Source: Blautia glucerasea
GTDB lineage: Bacteria > Bacillota > Clostridia > Lachnospirales > Lachnospiraceae
Assembly (NCBI RefSeq): GCF_020537505.1
Contig: NZ_JAJBMO010000014.1
Coordinates: forward strand, 1 to 64,000
DNA length: 64,000 nt
Direction: 5' to 3'
The position numbers and the translations under genes were made by a program. The number at the start of each line of letters is the position of its first letter. Positions within the stretch are counted from its first letter, which is position 1. Positions 1-8,150 of this stretch are shown here, one piece after another. The notes beneath the pieces were generated by a model. The model had not been told where the DNA came from, made no database searches, and worked only from the letters and a program-made list of their open reading frames with translations.

Positions 1-115
1 TTTGAAGAAAATAAAAAGAAAAGAAGTTTTAAAAGAAAAATGGTGCTGGGCATAATCCCCAACACCAAGTTTGTCTACAGTCTGAAACCACCAGTTGAAC
101 TGGTGGCTGCTAACT
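1..115 (+). mobile_element. possible right end of an IS200/IS605-type element
   Basis: Positions 91-109 form a near-perfect hairpin (CCACCAGTT, two bases, ACTGGTGG), preceded by an AACACCAAG / GTCTACAG stretch. This resembles the subterminal hairpin at the ends of IS200/IS605-family elements as I remember them. Frame 1 is open from base 1 to a stop at 136-138, which could be the tail of a transposase. Immediately to the right the sequence becomes the middle of a sugar transporter gene, as expected of an insertion or deletion junction. The family call comes from memory of the motif and could be wrong. Confidence 0.4.
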
Positions 116-880
116 ATGTTTATGTTCTTTATCTGTAAAGAGCGTGTGCATGAGGAAAGTGCTGATGGTACAGGAGAGCAGGTATCTTTTGCAAAAGGTC
201 TTGTAGGTCTTGTGAAAAACAAATACTGGATGCTTATGGTTGTAAGCCTTTTCGCTATGTATTTCATGATGTCCTGCTTCTTTGGATCTGCCGTTTACTT
301 TACTATGTACAATATGGGAAGCGACAGCTACTATGCAATGGTTTCCAACCTGCTGTCCATTTTCCAGATCATCACTTTGTTTATTACACCATTTATTATG
401 AAAAAGGTGAGCAAACGCTACCTGTTCATGGCTGGTATGGCGATTGCAACTGTTGGATTTGTGCTTTCCGGTCTGACTACTTCCTACACCCTGATCTGCC
501 TTTCCTCTATTATTAAAGGAATCGGATTTGGCTGCGGCGGTGCCACTATGTTTGGATGCCTTCAGGATGCTATCACCTACGGTGAGTGGTACAACGGATA
601 CGGCACAGCTGGAATGGGAAATGCAGCTTCTTCTTTCTGCATGAAGGTTGGCTCCGGTATTGGAACCGCAGCACTTGGCTGGATCCTGGCAGCTGGCGGA
701 TTTAATGCCCAGCTTGAGACACAGAGCGCATCTGCACTTGCTTCCATCAACGTAGCATTTGCATGGGTTCCGGTGATTACCTCTGTGATTTGTGTTGTGT
801 GCATGCTTTTCTTTGACGTAGACAAATATTATGGAAAAGTTGTGGAAGATCTTTCACAGGGAAAATATAGAGAGAAATAA
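95..880 (+). pseudogene. GPH-family sugar:cation symporter, N-terminal half missing
   Basis: The 261-codon frame encodes the C-terminal half of a glycoside-pentoside-hexuronide symporter of the major facilitator superfamily. It has the charged loop after helix VI (KERV), then about six membrane segments, and the family motif QDAITYGEWYNG in helix XI. Family members are about 450 residues long, so helices I-VI are absent. The only available start is a TTG at 95 inside the upstream hairpin, and the first residues (NWWLLT) do not look like the family. I read it as a truncated, probably inactive gene. The reading frame itself is intact, so the break is recent or the truncated part is tolerated. 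Confidence 0.75.
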
Positions 881-905
881 AAGGATAGGTGGGCATAGCG
901 AAGTA

Positions 906-1162
906 AATTGCTATTTAGTGTGCTAAGTTCCAGACAGTACACAGCGTTCGGGCAATGGGTATTACTCCAGCGAACCATTTCAGGCGCGCCCTTAGCGTAG
1001 ATGAAATCCAGCGCTTACGAAGACTTAGGAGTGACGGCTCTCCGGAACTCCTTAGTCGCAGTTAGCGATTAGTTCATCGTAGCGTTGCGCTGGTGAGTGA
1101 GTAATACCCATTGTCCGAATGCGTCTCTCCTGAAGAACTTTTAATCCACAAAATAGCAAATT
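906..1162. repeat. large palindromic repeat element, long copy (A)
   Basis: About 255 bp bounded by inverted TTGCTATTTA / AAATAGCAA ends. The left part (908-972) and the right part (1088-1159) are imperfect inverted repeats sharing CGTTCGGGCAATGGGTATT-like sequence, and the centre carries another stem (GACTTAGGAGT facing AACTCCTTAGTC, 1021-1056). The whole element can fold as one long interrupted hairpin. A shorter relative sits at 12569-12671. It has no coding capacity. It is most simply a non-autonomous mobile or intergenic repeat. Confidence 0.8.
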
Positions 1163-1224
1163 GACCTTCTATCCGGTCTGGCGTATAATGAGACGAAAAG
1201 ATATCTGGGAGGAATTTTGATAAA

Positions 1225-1728
1225 ATGACAACAAAATACGAGTTTAGAAATATTCGCCCCGAGGAGGTCGACCAGGCGATTCAGATCGAGCAGATCTGTT
1301 TTCCGCCAAATGAGGCATGCTCGGCTAAGAGCATGAAGGAGCGGGTAGCAAATGCGCCGGAGACATTTCTGGTTGCAGTAGACAAAGAAACAGGGAAGAT
1401 TGCAGGCTTCCTAAACGGCGTGGCAACAAATGAGGACGTATTCCGGGATGAGTTTTTTACGGATATTACACTTCACGATCCAAGCGGAAAAAACATTATG
1501 CTCCTCGGTCTCGACGTGCTCCCAGAGTACCGACATCAGGGGCTTGCCCGTGAAATCATGTCCCGCTATGCGGCAAGAGAGCAGGAGAAAGGCCGCAAAT
1601 GCCTGTACCTGACCTGCTTGGATAACAAAGTAGAGATGTACAAAAAAATGGGCTACACCGACGACGGAATCTCCGGTTCCGTGTGGGGTGGGGAAGAATG
1701 GCATGATATGAGCAGGAAAATCAGATGA
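1225..1728 (+). CDS. GNAT family N-acetyltransferase
   Basis: The 167-residue protein has the length and layout of a single-domain GNAT enzyme, which transfers an acetyl group from acetyl-CoA to an amine. The acetyl-CoA binding motif is visible as RHQGLA at about residues 103-108, after the beta strand MLLGLDVLP, with the C-terminal YKKMGY typical of the fold. It somewhat resembles arylalkylamine acetyltransferase-like members, but the substrate cannot be read from sequence. A GGGAGGA ribosome binding site lies before the ATG. Its stop overlaps the start of the LacI regulator by 4 bp (ATGA), so the two are translationally coupled. Confidence 0.85.
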   Translation: MTTKYEFRNIRPEEVDQAIQIEQICFPPNEACSAKSMKERVANAPETFLVAVDKETGKIAGFLNGVATNEDVFRDEFFTDITLHDPSGKNIMLLGLDVLPEYRHQGLAREIMSRYAAREQEKGRKCLYLTCLDNKVEMYKKMGYTDDGISGSVWGGEEWHDMSRKIR

Positions 1729-2732
1729 TTCGGCTTCAGGATATTGCGGACATAGCGGGAGTGAGCAGGACTACCGTATCAAATGTAATAAATGGCAATA
1801 CGAAAAGAGTTTCCCAGGAAACCATTGATAAAATAACGGCAATCCTGAAAGAACAGAATTATGTTCCGCATATGGGATCCGTTATGCTGTCCGGACATGG
1901 TTCCAGGATCATAGGCGTGGTACTTGGTTTTGCCCAGGCCCATGGAATGTATTCCCTGCAGGACTCCTTTGTAGGAGAACTTGTAGGAACCATTCAGATG
2001 GAAGCTGAAATGAAAGGATACTATGTCATGCTGATCGGCGGGGAGAATATCCAGAACGTGGTGGATATTGCTTCCAGATGGAATGTAGAGGGACTTATTA
2101 TTTTGGGATATAATGATGAAAGATACCGAAAACTGTCCAGAAAGCTGAACAAGAAAACGGTTCTTATTGATGCTTATCCGGCAGGGGAATACTTTTTTCA
2201 AAATGTAGGAGTGGATGATTATTCCGGTGGTTACCAGATCGGAAGTTACCTTTATTCCTGTGGCTTTGATAAAGCACTGTTCCTTGCAGAGACAGACATT
2301 GACAGTGATTACAGCCGCTGGATGGGCTTTAAGCAGGCTATGGAAAAAGAAGGAAAATTCTGCAGCCGCACCCGCCTGATCGTGATCCCGGGAGAAAGAA
2401 ACCGTCGTATCCAGAAATATAAAGAACTTCTTCCGCGTTTTCTGCAGGTAAAAGCAGTGGCGTTTTCCTCAGATTATGCAGCAATTGAGGCCATGAACTT
2501 TTTGTCAGATCATGGAATTAAGGTTCCGGAACAGGTATCTGTTACCGGCTTTGACGATAGTATCTATGCTCGAATGGTCCGTCCAAGACTTACAACCGTT
2601 CATCAGGATGTAAGCCAGAAGGCACATTTGGCATTCAGTCGCCTGCTTCGGATGGTGGCCGGGGAGCAGTTGAAAGAGTTTAATATAAAAAGTCCGGTAT
2701 ACCTTGTAAAAAGAGATTCTGTGAAAACATGA
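1725..2732 (+). CDS. LacI family transcriptional regulator
   Basis: This 335-residue protein has an N-terminal LacI helix-turn-helix (residues about 4-25, DIADIAGVSRTTVSNVINGN) and a periplasmic-binding-protein-like effector domain from about residue 60, ending with the family signature VSVTGFDDS. It should be a sugar-responsive DNA-binding repressor. It overlaps the GNAT gene by 4 bp and precedes the alpha-glucoside ABC operon. A 14-bp palindrome at 3008-3021, directly after the -10 element of that operon, is its likely operator. The effector is inferred, from the two downstream alpha-glucosidases, to be an alpha-glucoside. Confidence 0.9.
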   Translation: MIRLQDIADIAGVSRTTVSNVINGNTKRVSQETIDKITAILKEQNYVPHMGSVMLSGHGSRIIGVVLGFAQAHGMYSLQDSFVGELVGTIQMEAEMKGYYVMLIGGENIQNVVDIASRWNVEGLIILGYNDERYRKLSRKLNKKTVLIDAYPAGEYFFQNVGVDDYSGGYQIGSYLYSCGFDKALFLAETDIDSDYSRWMGFKQAMEKEGKFCSRTRLIVIPGERNRRIQKYKELLPRFLQVKAVAFSSDYAAIEAMNFLSDHGIKVPEQVSVTGFDDSIYARMVRPRLTTVHQDVSQKAHLAFSRLLRMVAGEQLKEFNIKSPVYLVKRDSVKT

Positions 2733-2762
2733 ATGTATCACTTAAAAGAATTTGAAGAGAAG

Positions 2763-2797
2763 ACAGTCAGACTTCAGCGCCTGGCTGTCCTTTTTAT
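2763..2797 (+). terminator. rho-independent terminator after the LacI gene
   Basis: GACAGTCAG and CCTGGCTGTC form a stem (with a G-T wobble) around a roughly 10-base loop, followed by TTTTT. It lies 30 bp after the regulator stop codon and separates the regulator from the transporter operon. Confidence 0.75.
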
Positions 2798-2923
2798 ATA
2801 ATAGGAAATTCTGTTGGGAATTCCTTTTGCATAGAGAAAATAACTTGCATGAAATCCCTGTCATCTGGAAAAATTATAAGATAGGGTGGGAGCAGCATAA
2901 CTGGGGCACAATCCGGGTATCAA

Positions 2924-2953
2924 ATGAGTGGCAAAAGACCTTTTGCCACTCAT
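2924..2953. repeat. perfect 14-bp inverted repeat, 2-bp centre
   Basis: ATGAGTGGCAAAAG is followed by AC and then its exact reverse complement. There is no T tract on either side, so it is not an ordinary terminator. It lies about 45 bp upstream of the -10 element of the sugar operon. It could be a binding site for a dimeric regulator or a stray palindromic repeat. Confidence 0.7.
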
Positions 2954-2997
2954 ATCAAAATATGCAATATGCACAAAAGACAAAATAAAAGTTTGTC

Positions 2998-3021
2998 TAT
3001 AATTTAAGTTTCTCGAGAAAC
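2998..3021 (+). promoter_or_regulatory. sugar operon promoter -10 and LacI-type operator
   Basis: A TATAAT hexamer (2998-3003) is followed at 3008-3021 by GTTTCTCGAGAAAC, a perfect palindrome with the central CG typical of LacI-family operators. The operator would cover the transcription start, which is a repressing position. No good -35 hexamer is visible 17 bp upstream, so an activator or a weak promoter is possible. The leader to the first gene is about 140 bp. Confidence 0.65.
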
Positions 3022-3151
3022 CTGTTGATTTTGTAGGAAAGCTGCGATATTATGAAGCCACCGGAAGGAAAGCAGGACAGACGTGTCCGGAAAAGCTTTC
3101 AAATAAACAAGTGCTGCGCAGCCTTCATAGTAAAAAATGGAGGAAAGATAG

Positions 3152-4417
3152 ATGAACAAGAAACTTATTTGCACATTAATGGCAGGTACACTGCTGGTTG
3201 GTACAGTTACCGGATGCGGCAGTTCCTCGGAGGGAGATTCTTCTGCAAAAGGAACAGAACTGGAGCTCTTTTCCAGTAAGGCAGAGAACAAGGATATTCT
3301 TCAGAAGCTGGTAGACAAATTTAATGAGACACATGAGGACGTGACAATCAAGATTACAGCTCCGGCAGATGCGGGAACTGTATTAAAGACCAGAATGGCG
3401 AAGAACGACATGCCGGATATTGTTGCAATGGGCGGTGACAACAACTATACAGAGGTGGAAAGTGCCGGAATGCTGGTGGACTTAAGCAATGAGAACTATA
3501 TTTCCAACATCCAGGAATCCTACCTTCAGATGGTATATGATGTAAATAAGGACAAAGAAGAGAAAGTATACGGCGTTCCTTACGCAACAAATGCTTCCGG
3601 TGTCATTTATAACGTTGACAAATTCAAAGAATATGGCATTGAGATTCCAAAAACATGGGACGAATTCATTGATGTGCTCGAGAAACTTCAGGATGCAGGT
3701 GAACAGCCACTTCTTATGACATACAAGGATGCCTGGACAAGTAACTGCCCATGGAACAGTATTGCATCTGACCTTGCTCCGGAAAGCTTCAATGATGACC
3801 GTAAAGCCGGTAAGACCACATTCGTTGGAACCCACGAGGAAATTTCAGAAAAATATCTGAAGCTTCTTGACTATGCCCAGGATGATTTTATGGGACTTAC
3901 CTATGATGATGGAAACAAAGCTTTTTCAAATGGAGAAGCTGCCATGATCATCAATGGAAACTGGGCAGTCAACCAGTACAAAAATGCAAATACAGATATC
4001 AATGTGGATATGTTTGCATTCCCGGCTTCAAATGATGAATCCCAGAATTATGTAACTTCTGGTGTAGATGTACTTCTTGGTGTATGCAAAGACAGTGCAA
4101 ATGAAGAAGTGGCAAAAGAATTTGTATCCTTTATGCTTGAACCGGAAAATGCAAAAATGTACATTGATGATCAGTTTGCTTTCTCAGCCGTAAAAGGTGT
4201 AGAGCAGGAGAATGAGACAGTGGCAGGTGTGAAAGAAGATATTGCAGCTGGAAAGGTTGCCAACTTCCCAGATCATTACTATCCATCCGGATTTGACATG
4301 TCCGCGCTTCTGACCGAAATGTGTCTGAACTATACAAACGGAATGGACAACGAAGAGAACATAAATCAGTTCCTTGCACAGTGTGATGAGAAATATGACA
4401 TTGCAAATGTAGATTGA
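3152..4417 (+). CDS. extracellular sugar-binding lipoprotein of ABC transporter
   Basis: The 421-residue protein belongs to solute-binding protein family 1. It starts with a lipoprotein signal peptide whose lipobox ends VTGC (Cys22), so it is anchored to the outer face of the membrane. The mature part has family features such as DIVAMGGDN, YGVPYATNASG and FSNGEAAMIINGNW. Together with the two permeases it forms a CUT1-type importer, and the two intracellular alpha-glucosidases point to an alpha-glucoside or isomalto-oligosaccharide substrate. A GGAGG site precedes the ATG. No ATPase gene is in the locus, so a shared MsmK-type ATPase is likely. Confidence 0.9.
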   Translation: MNKKLICTLMAGTLLVGTVTGCGSSSEGDSSAKGTELELFSSKAENKDILQKLVDKFNETHEDVTIKITAPADAGTVLKTRMAKNDMPDIVAMGGDNNYTEVESAGMLVDLSNENYISNIQESYLQMVYDVNKDKEEKVYGVPYATNASGVIYNVDKFKEYGIEIPKTWDEFIDVLEKLQDAGEQPLLMTYKDAWTSNCPWNSIASDLAPESFNDDRKAGKTTFVGTHEEISEKYLKLLDYAQDDFMGLTYDDGNKAFSNGEAAMIINGNWAVNQYKNANTDINVDMFAFPASNDESQNYVTSGVDVLLGVCKDSANEEVAKEFVSFMLEPENAKMYIDDQFAFSAVKGVEQENETVAGVKEDIAAGKVANFPDHYYPSGFDMSALLTEMCLNYTNGMDNEENINQFLAQCDEKYDIANVD

Positions 4418-4491
4418 TCTATGTGACGGATGGAAAATACAGGCGAAAGGTGAAGAACGTGAACCGTCACCTTTTGAACCGTATAAATTGT

Positions 4492-4524
4492 AAGGCTGCT
4501 GGTTACTGGGTGAACAGCAGCCTT
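4492..4524 (+). promoter_or_regulatory. intra-operon stem-loop after the binding-protein gene
   Basis: AAGGCTGCTG and CAGCAGCCTT are perfect 10-bp arms around a 13-base loop, with no T tract. It sits in the 130-bp gap between the binding protein and the first permease. This is the position where such hairpins protect the 5' message and raise binding-protein output relative to the permeases. Confidence 0.6.
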
Positions 4525-4547
4525 GTAAGAAAATAAGGGAGGATTCC

Positions 4548-5435
4548 ATGAAGAATAAAGCCCCACGGAAAAAACCTGCTGTTAACCGGGTTTACTACAT
4601 TTATGTAGGAATTCTTGCAGTTCTGTTTTTTACTTTCCACACCATTCCATTCTTAAAAGGTGTTCTGTACAGCTTTACAGACTGGAGAGGATACGGAGAG
4701 TGGAATTTTGTAGGACTTCGAAATTATATCCATATGTTTTCTGATGTGGATACAGGAAATGCATATTTGTTTACATTCAAATTTGCGGTGATCACCACCA
4801 TACTGGTAAACGTGATCAGTCTGATACTGGCCTGTGCATTAAATGCAAAGATCAAGTTTAAAAACACGATCAAAGCTTTTTATTTCCTTCCATATATGCT
4901 GGGAAGTCTGATCGTAGGATTTATTTTTAATTATATTTTTGCAAACCTGATTCCACAGCTGGGAAAAGGCATTGGAATCAAAGCTTTAAGTGTAAATATT
5001 CTTGGAACCAATCATGCCATCTGGGGAATTGTTGCGGTATCCTTATGGATTGGATGTGCTTTTAACACCCTGATCTACATTGCAGGACTTCAGTCCATCG
5101 ACACAGATGTATATGAGGCTGCTGACCTGGATGGAGCGACCGGCTTCAAAAGATTCAGCAAGATTACATTCCCTCTGCTTGCACCATCTTTTACTATCAA
5201 TATGGTACTTTCCGCGAAAGGCTATCTGATGGTTTATGATCAGATCATGGCTATGACAGAAGGTGGTCCGGGAACCAGTACAACATCTATTGCAGTATTA
5301 ATTTACAAAAAAGGCTTCGGAGGCGGACAGTTCGCCTATCAGTCAGCCAATGCAGTTATGCTTTTTGTGGTAGTGGTATTGATTTCCGTATTCCAGCTGC
5401 GTATACTTGAGAAGAGGGAGGAAAAATTAGGATGA
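4548..5435 (+). CDS. ABC sugar permease, MalF/UgpA type
   Basis: The 295-residue inner-membrane protein has about six hydrophobic segments and the cytoplasmic EAA loop (EAADLDGATGFKRF, from about residue 190) that contacts the ATPase. The length fits CUT1 permeases that lack the large MalF periplasmic loop. It is preceded by GGGAGGA, and its last 4 bp overlap the start of the second permease, so the two subunits are coupled. It should form the heterodimeric pore for the sugar delivered by the lipoprotein at 3152. Confidence 0.9.
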   Translation: MKNKAPRKKPAVNRVYYIYVGILAVLFFTFHTIPFLKGVLYSFTDWRGYGEWNFVGLRNYIHMFSDVDTGNAYLFTFKFAVITTILVNVISLILACALNAKIKFKNTIKAFYFLPYMLGSLIVGFIFNYIFANLIPQLGKGIGIKALSVNILGTNHAIWGIVAVSLWIGCAFNTLIYIAGLQSIDTDVYEAADLDGATGFKRFSKITFPLLAPSFTINMVLSAKGYLMVYDQIMAMTEGGPGTSTTSIAVLIYKKGFGGGQFAYQSANAVMLFVVVVLISVFQLRILEKREEKLG

Positions 5436-6280
5436 AACAGAATACAGTGAAAGTAAAAGTAAAAGAGCGTTACAACTGGCCTGTTACGATCCTTCTGATC
5501 ATTGGAATCGTACTTGTCATCCTGCTGCCCCTTTATATGGCACTGATGATTGCCATCAAGGATCCAACAGATATGAACAGCATTCTGGCACTGCCAAGAA
5601 AAATCAGACTCCAGAACTTTGCAGATGCCTGGGTAATGACAAATTTTCCAAGAAAGTTTTTTAATACAGCGTTTATCACAGTTGTGAATCTGTTTTTCAC
5701 ACTGATCACAAACTCTTTTGCTGCTTATGCCATTACAAGAAACCGGAAAAAGAGCAAATTCTTTTCCATCATGTATTATTACTTTATCAGTGCCATGTTT
5801 ATACCATTCCAGGTAATCATGCTTCCGCTGGTTGTGCAGGCAAATGCTTTTCACCTGGATAATATTTTGGGAATTACATTCCTGTACATTATTTTCGGTC
5901 TTCCTATGAATACGTTCCTTTATACAGGGGCAGTAAAGGCAATCCCGGAGGCACTTGACGAAGCAGCCATGATTGACGGGGCAAATCCGATCCAGATTTT
6001 TTCCAGGATTATTTTCCCGGTTCTGAAGCCTACTACAGCTACAGTAGCGATCCTTTCCTTCATGTGGACATGGAATGACTTTACCATGCCATTGGTACTG
6101 TTAAGTGATGAAAGCCAGCAGACACTGCAGCTTGCCCAGTATGTATTTAAGAAACAGTTTTCTGTTGATTATAATCTGGCATTTGCTTCTTATCTGCTTG
6201 TTCTGCTTCCAGTGCTGATCGTGTATATTTTCTGCCAGAAATGGATCATGAATGGTGTAGTGGCCGGTGCAGTAAAATAG
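5432..6280 (+). CDS. ABC sugar permease, MalG/UgpE type
   Basis: This 282-residue membrane protein is the second CUT1 permease subunit. It has an N-terminal membrane segment (about residues 16-38), five further segments, and an EAA loop (DEAAMIDGANPIQIF, about residues 175-190). The C-terminus (MNGVVAGAVK) has the short G-x-x-x-G-A-V-K ending found in MalG-type subunits. It starts within the stop codon of the preceding gene (ATGA overlap). A roughly 100-bp gap with a good ribosome binding site separates it from the GH13 gene, most likely in the same transcript. Confidence 0.9.
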   Translation: MKQNTVKVKVKERYNWPVTILLIIGIVLVILLPLYMALMIAIKDPTDMNSILALPRKIRLQNFADAWVMTNFPRKFFNTAFITVVNLFFTLITNSFAAYAITRNRKKSKFFSIMYYYFISAMFIPFQVIMLPLVVQANAFHLDNILGITFLYIIFGLPMNTFLYTGAVKAIPEALDEAAMIDGANPIQIFSRIIFPVLKPTTATVAILSFMWTWNDFTMPLVLLSDESQQTLQLAQYVFKKQFSVDYNLAFASYLLVLLPVLIVYIFCQKWIMNGVVAGAVK

Positions 6281-6383
6281 AGAAAACAAATATGCGCCAT
6301 GAGGATATTTCACTACGGTTATGTGCCGGGTAAGAATATTCTTTGGGAAAATAAATATAGAATATTAGGAGGACAGCCGGGAA

Positions 6384-8057
6384 ATGAAGAAGAACTGGTG
6401 GAAAGAAAGTATTGTATATCAAATCTATCCCAAAAGCTTCAATGACAGCAATGGGGATGGAATTGGTGATATCAGAGGAATTATAGAGAAACTTGATTAT
6501 CTGAAAGAGCTTGGGGTAAATATTCTGTGGATCTCACCAATGCTGGAGTCCCCACAGGATGACAATGGCTATGATATTTCAGATTATCGCAAAATCTACA
6601 AAGATTATGGAACCATGGAGGATTACGAGGAGCTGCTTTTACAGGCGCATGAGCGTGGAATCAAGGTGCTGATGGACCTGGTTGTAAATCATACTTCCGA
6701 CGAACATCAGTGGTTCCTGGAGAGCAGAAAGTCCAAGGATAATCCGTACCGTGACTATTACATCTGGAAAAATCCGGTAAACGGAAAAGAGCCAAATAAC
6801 TGGGGTGGTGCATTCGGCGGTTCTGCATGGGAATACGACAATGAGACACAGATGTATTACCTGCACCTGTTTTCCAAAAAACAGCCGGATCTGAACTGGG
6901 AAAATGAGAAAGTGCGCCAGGAAGTTTACGATATGATGAAATTCTGGTGTGACAAGGGAATCGACGGCTTCCGTATGGATGTGATTAGTATGATTTCAAA
7001 GGATCAGGCTTTCCCGGATGGAGAAGTGAAAAGCGGCCTGTATGGGGATTTTGGCCCGTACAGCGTTCACGGTCCGCGGGTCCATGAATTTTTACAGGAA
7101 ATGAACCGTGAAGTTTTGTCCAAATATGATATCATGACAGTTGGGGAAACCTCCGGTGTTACCATTGAAGAGGCACAGAAATATGCAGGGGAAGACAGTG
7201 GCGAGCTGAATATGGTGTTCCAGTTTGAACATGTAGAAGATGCTTCCCCACATGCGGAGTTTGGCAAATGGACCACTGACAGATATGACTTTAAGGCTTT
7301 CAAAAAGACGATGATCAAATGGCAGGAGGAACTTCAGGGAAAAGCATGGAACAGTCTTTTCCTGGGAAATCATGACCAGCCAAGAAGCGTTTCCAGATTT
7401 GGAAATGACAATCCGGCATACCGGGAGACTTCTGCAAAAATGCTGGCAACCTGCCTCCATATGATGCAGGGTACTCCTTATGTATACCAGGGCGAAGAGC
7501 TTGGCATGACAAACGCATATTTTTGTAAGCTGGAAGATTATAAGGACATTGAGAGCATTCAGTATTATACCGAGCTGACAGATGCAGGGCTTATGGAGCC
7601 GGAGTATATGATGAAATGTCTGATGCTTCGAAGCCGTGACAATGCAAGGACACCTATGCAGTGGGATGGTTCTGAAAAAGCAGGCTTTACAGATGGAGAG
7701 CCATGGATTAAAATAAATCCGAATTGTAAAGAAATCAATGCCGCCAGCCAGCTGGATGATCCGGATTCCATTTTCCATTATTATCAGAAGCTAATCGCGC
7801 TTCGCAAGGAGAAAGAGATTATTGTGTACGGCGAGTTTGAACCGCTTTGCCGTGAGGATGACCAGATTTTCGCATATATGAGAAAGCTGGATGAGGAAAG
7901 ACTTCTTACAGTATGCAATTTCAGCCAGCAGTCGGCAGAATTTGAAGTTCCTGCAGAATTTGAAGGTTCAAAGTGCCTGATCACAAACCTTGGCCGAAAA
8001 GTATTTGCGGGCAAGGTCGTGCTGAAACCTTATGAGGCATTTGTGTTATATAGATAA
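6384..8057 (+). CDS. malL: GH13 alpha-glucosidase (oligo-1,6-glucosidase type)
   Basis: The 557-residue protein is a full-length cytoplasmic GH13_31 enzyme with no signal peptide. The barrel signatures are present: VVNHTSDEHQWF, then GFRMDVIS with nucleophile Asp199, VGET with acid/base Glu255, and GNHDQPR with the transition-state Asp at about 331. Val200, directly after the nucleophile, is the residue associated with alpha-1,6 specificity, whereas Ala favours alpha-1,4, so isomaltose-type linkages are likely. It follows the ABC permeases in the same direction and should hydrolyse the imported oligosaccharides to glucose. The symbol follows the family rather than a proven orthologue. Confidence 0.88.
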   Translation: MKKNWWKESIVYQIYPKSFNDSNGDGIGDIRGIIEKLDYLKELGVNILWISPMLESPQDDNGYDISDYRKIYKDYGTMEDYEELLLQAHERGIKVLMDLVVNHTSDEHQWFLESRKSKDNPYRDYYIWKNPVNGKEPNNWGGAFGGSAWEYDNETQMYYLHLFSKKQPDLNWENEKVRQEVYDMMKFWCDKGIDGFRMDVISMISKDQAFPDGEVKSGLYGDFGPYSVHGPRVHEFLQEMNREVLSKYDIMTVGETSGVTIEEAQKYAGEDSGELNMVFQFEHVEDASPHAEFGKWTTDRYDFKAFKKTMIKWQEELQGKAWNSLFLGNHDQPRSVSRFGNDNPAYRETSAKMLATCLHMMQGTPYVYQGEELGMTNAYFCKLEDYKDIESIQYYTELTDAGLMEPEYMMKCLMLRSRDNARTPMQWDGSEKAGFTDGEPWIKINPNCKEINAASQLDDPDSIFHYYQKLIALRKEKEIIVYGEFEPLCREDDQIFAYMRKLDEERLLTVCNFSQQSAEFEVPAEFEGSKCLITNLGRKVFAGKVVLKPYEAFVLYR

Positions 8058-8103
8058 ACAGGTTACTGGACGCGAAGCAGACAGCAACATAAACAGACTG
8101 AAA

Positions 8104-8128
8104 GGGGCAAAATTTCTTGCCCCTTTTT
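8104..8128 (+). terminator. rho-independent terminator after GH13 gene
   Basis: GGGGCAA, a six-base loop, TTGCCCC and then TTTTT. It is a short but GC-rich stem 47 bp after the GH13 stop codon. The GH31 gene begins 23 bp later, so its expression depends on read-through or on a promoter I did not identify. Confidence 0.75.
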
Positions 8129-8150
8129 ATGAAAGACGAGGAAGAATGTT

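Noticed and set aside
2752..2988. A 78-codon frame in the gap before the sugar operon
   Set aside because: It runs through the terminator and the perfect palindrome, has no domain, and has a poor start.
3674..3686. Second CTCGAGAAAC-like operator half inside the binding-protein gene
   Set aside because: It matches only one side of the palindrome and lies in conserved coding sequence; likely chance.
7092..7778. A 228-codon frame antisense to the GH13 gene
   Set aside because: Composition is Cys/His-rich and unlike a real protein, and the sense gene is a complete enzyme with catalytic residues.
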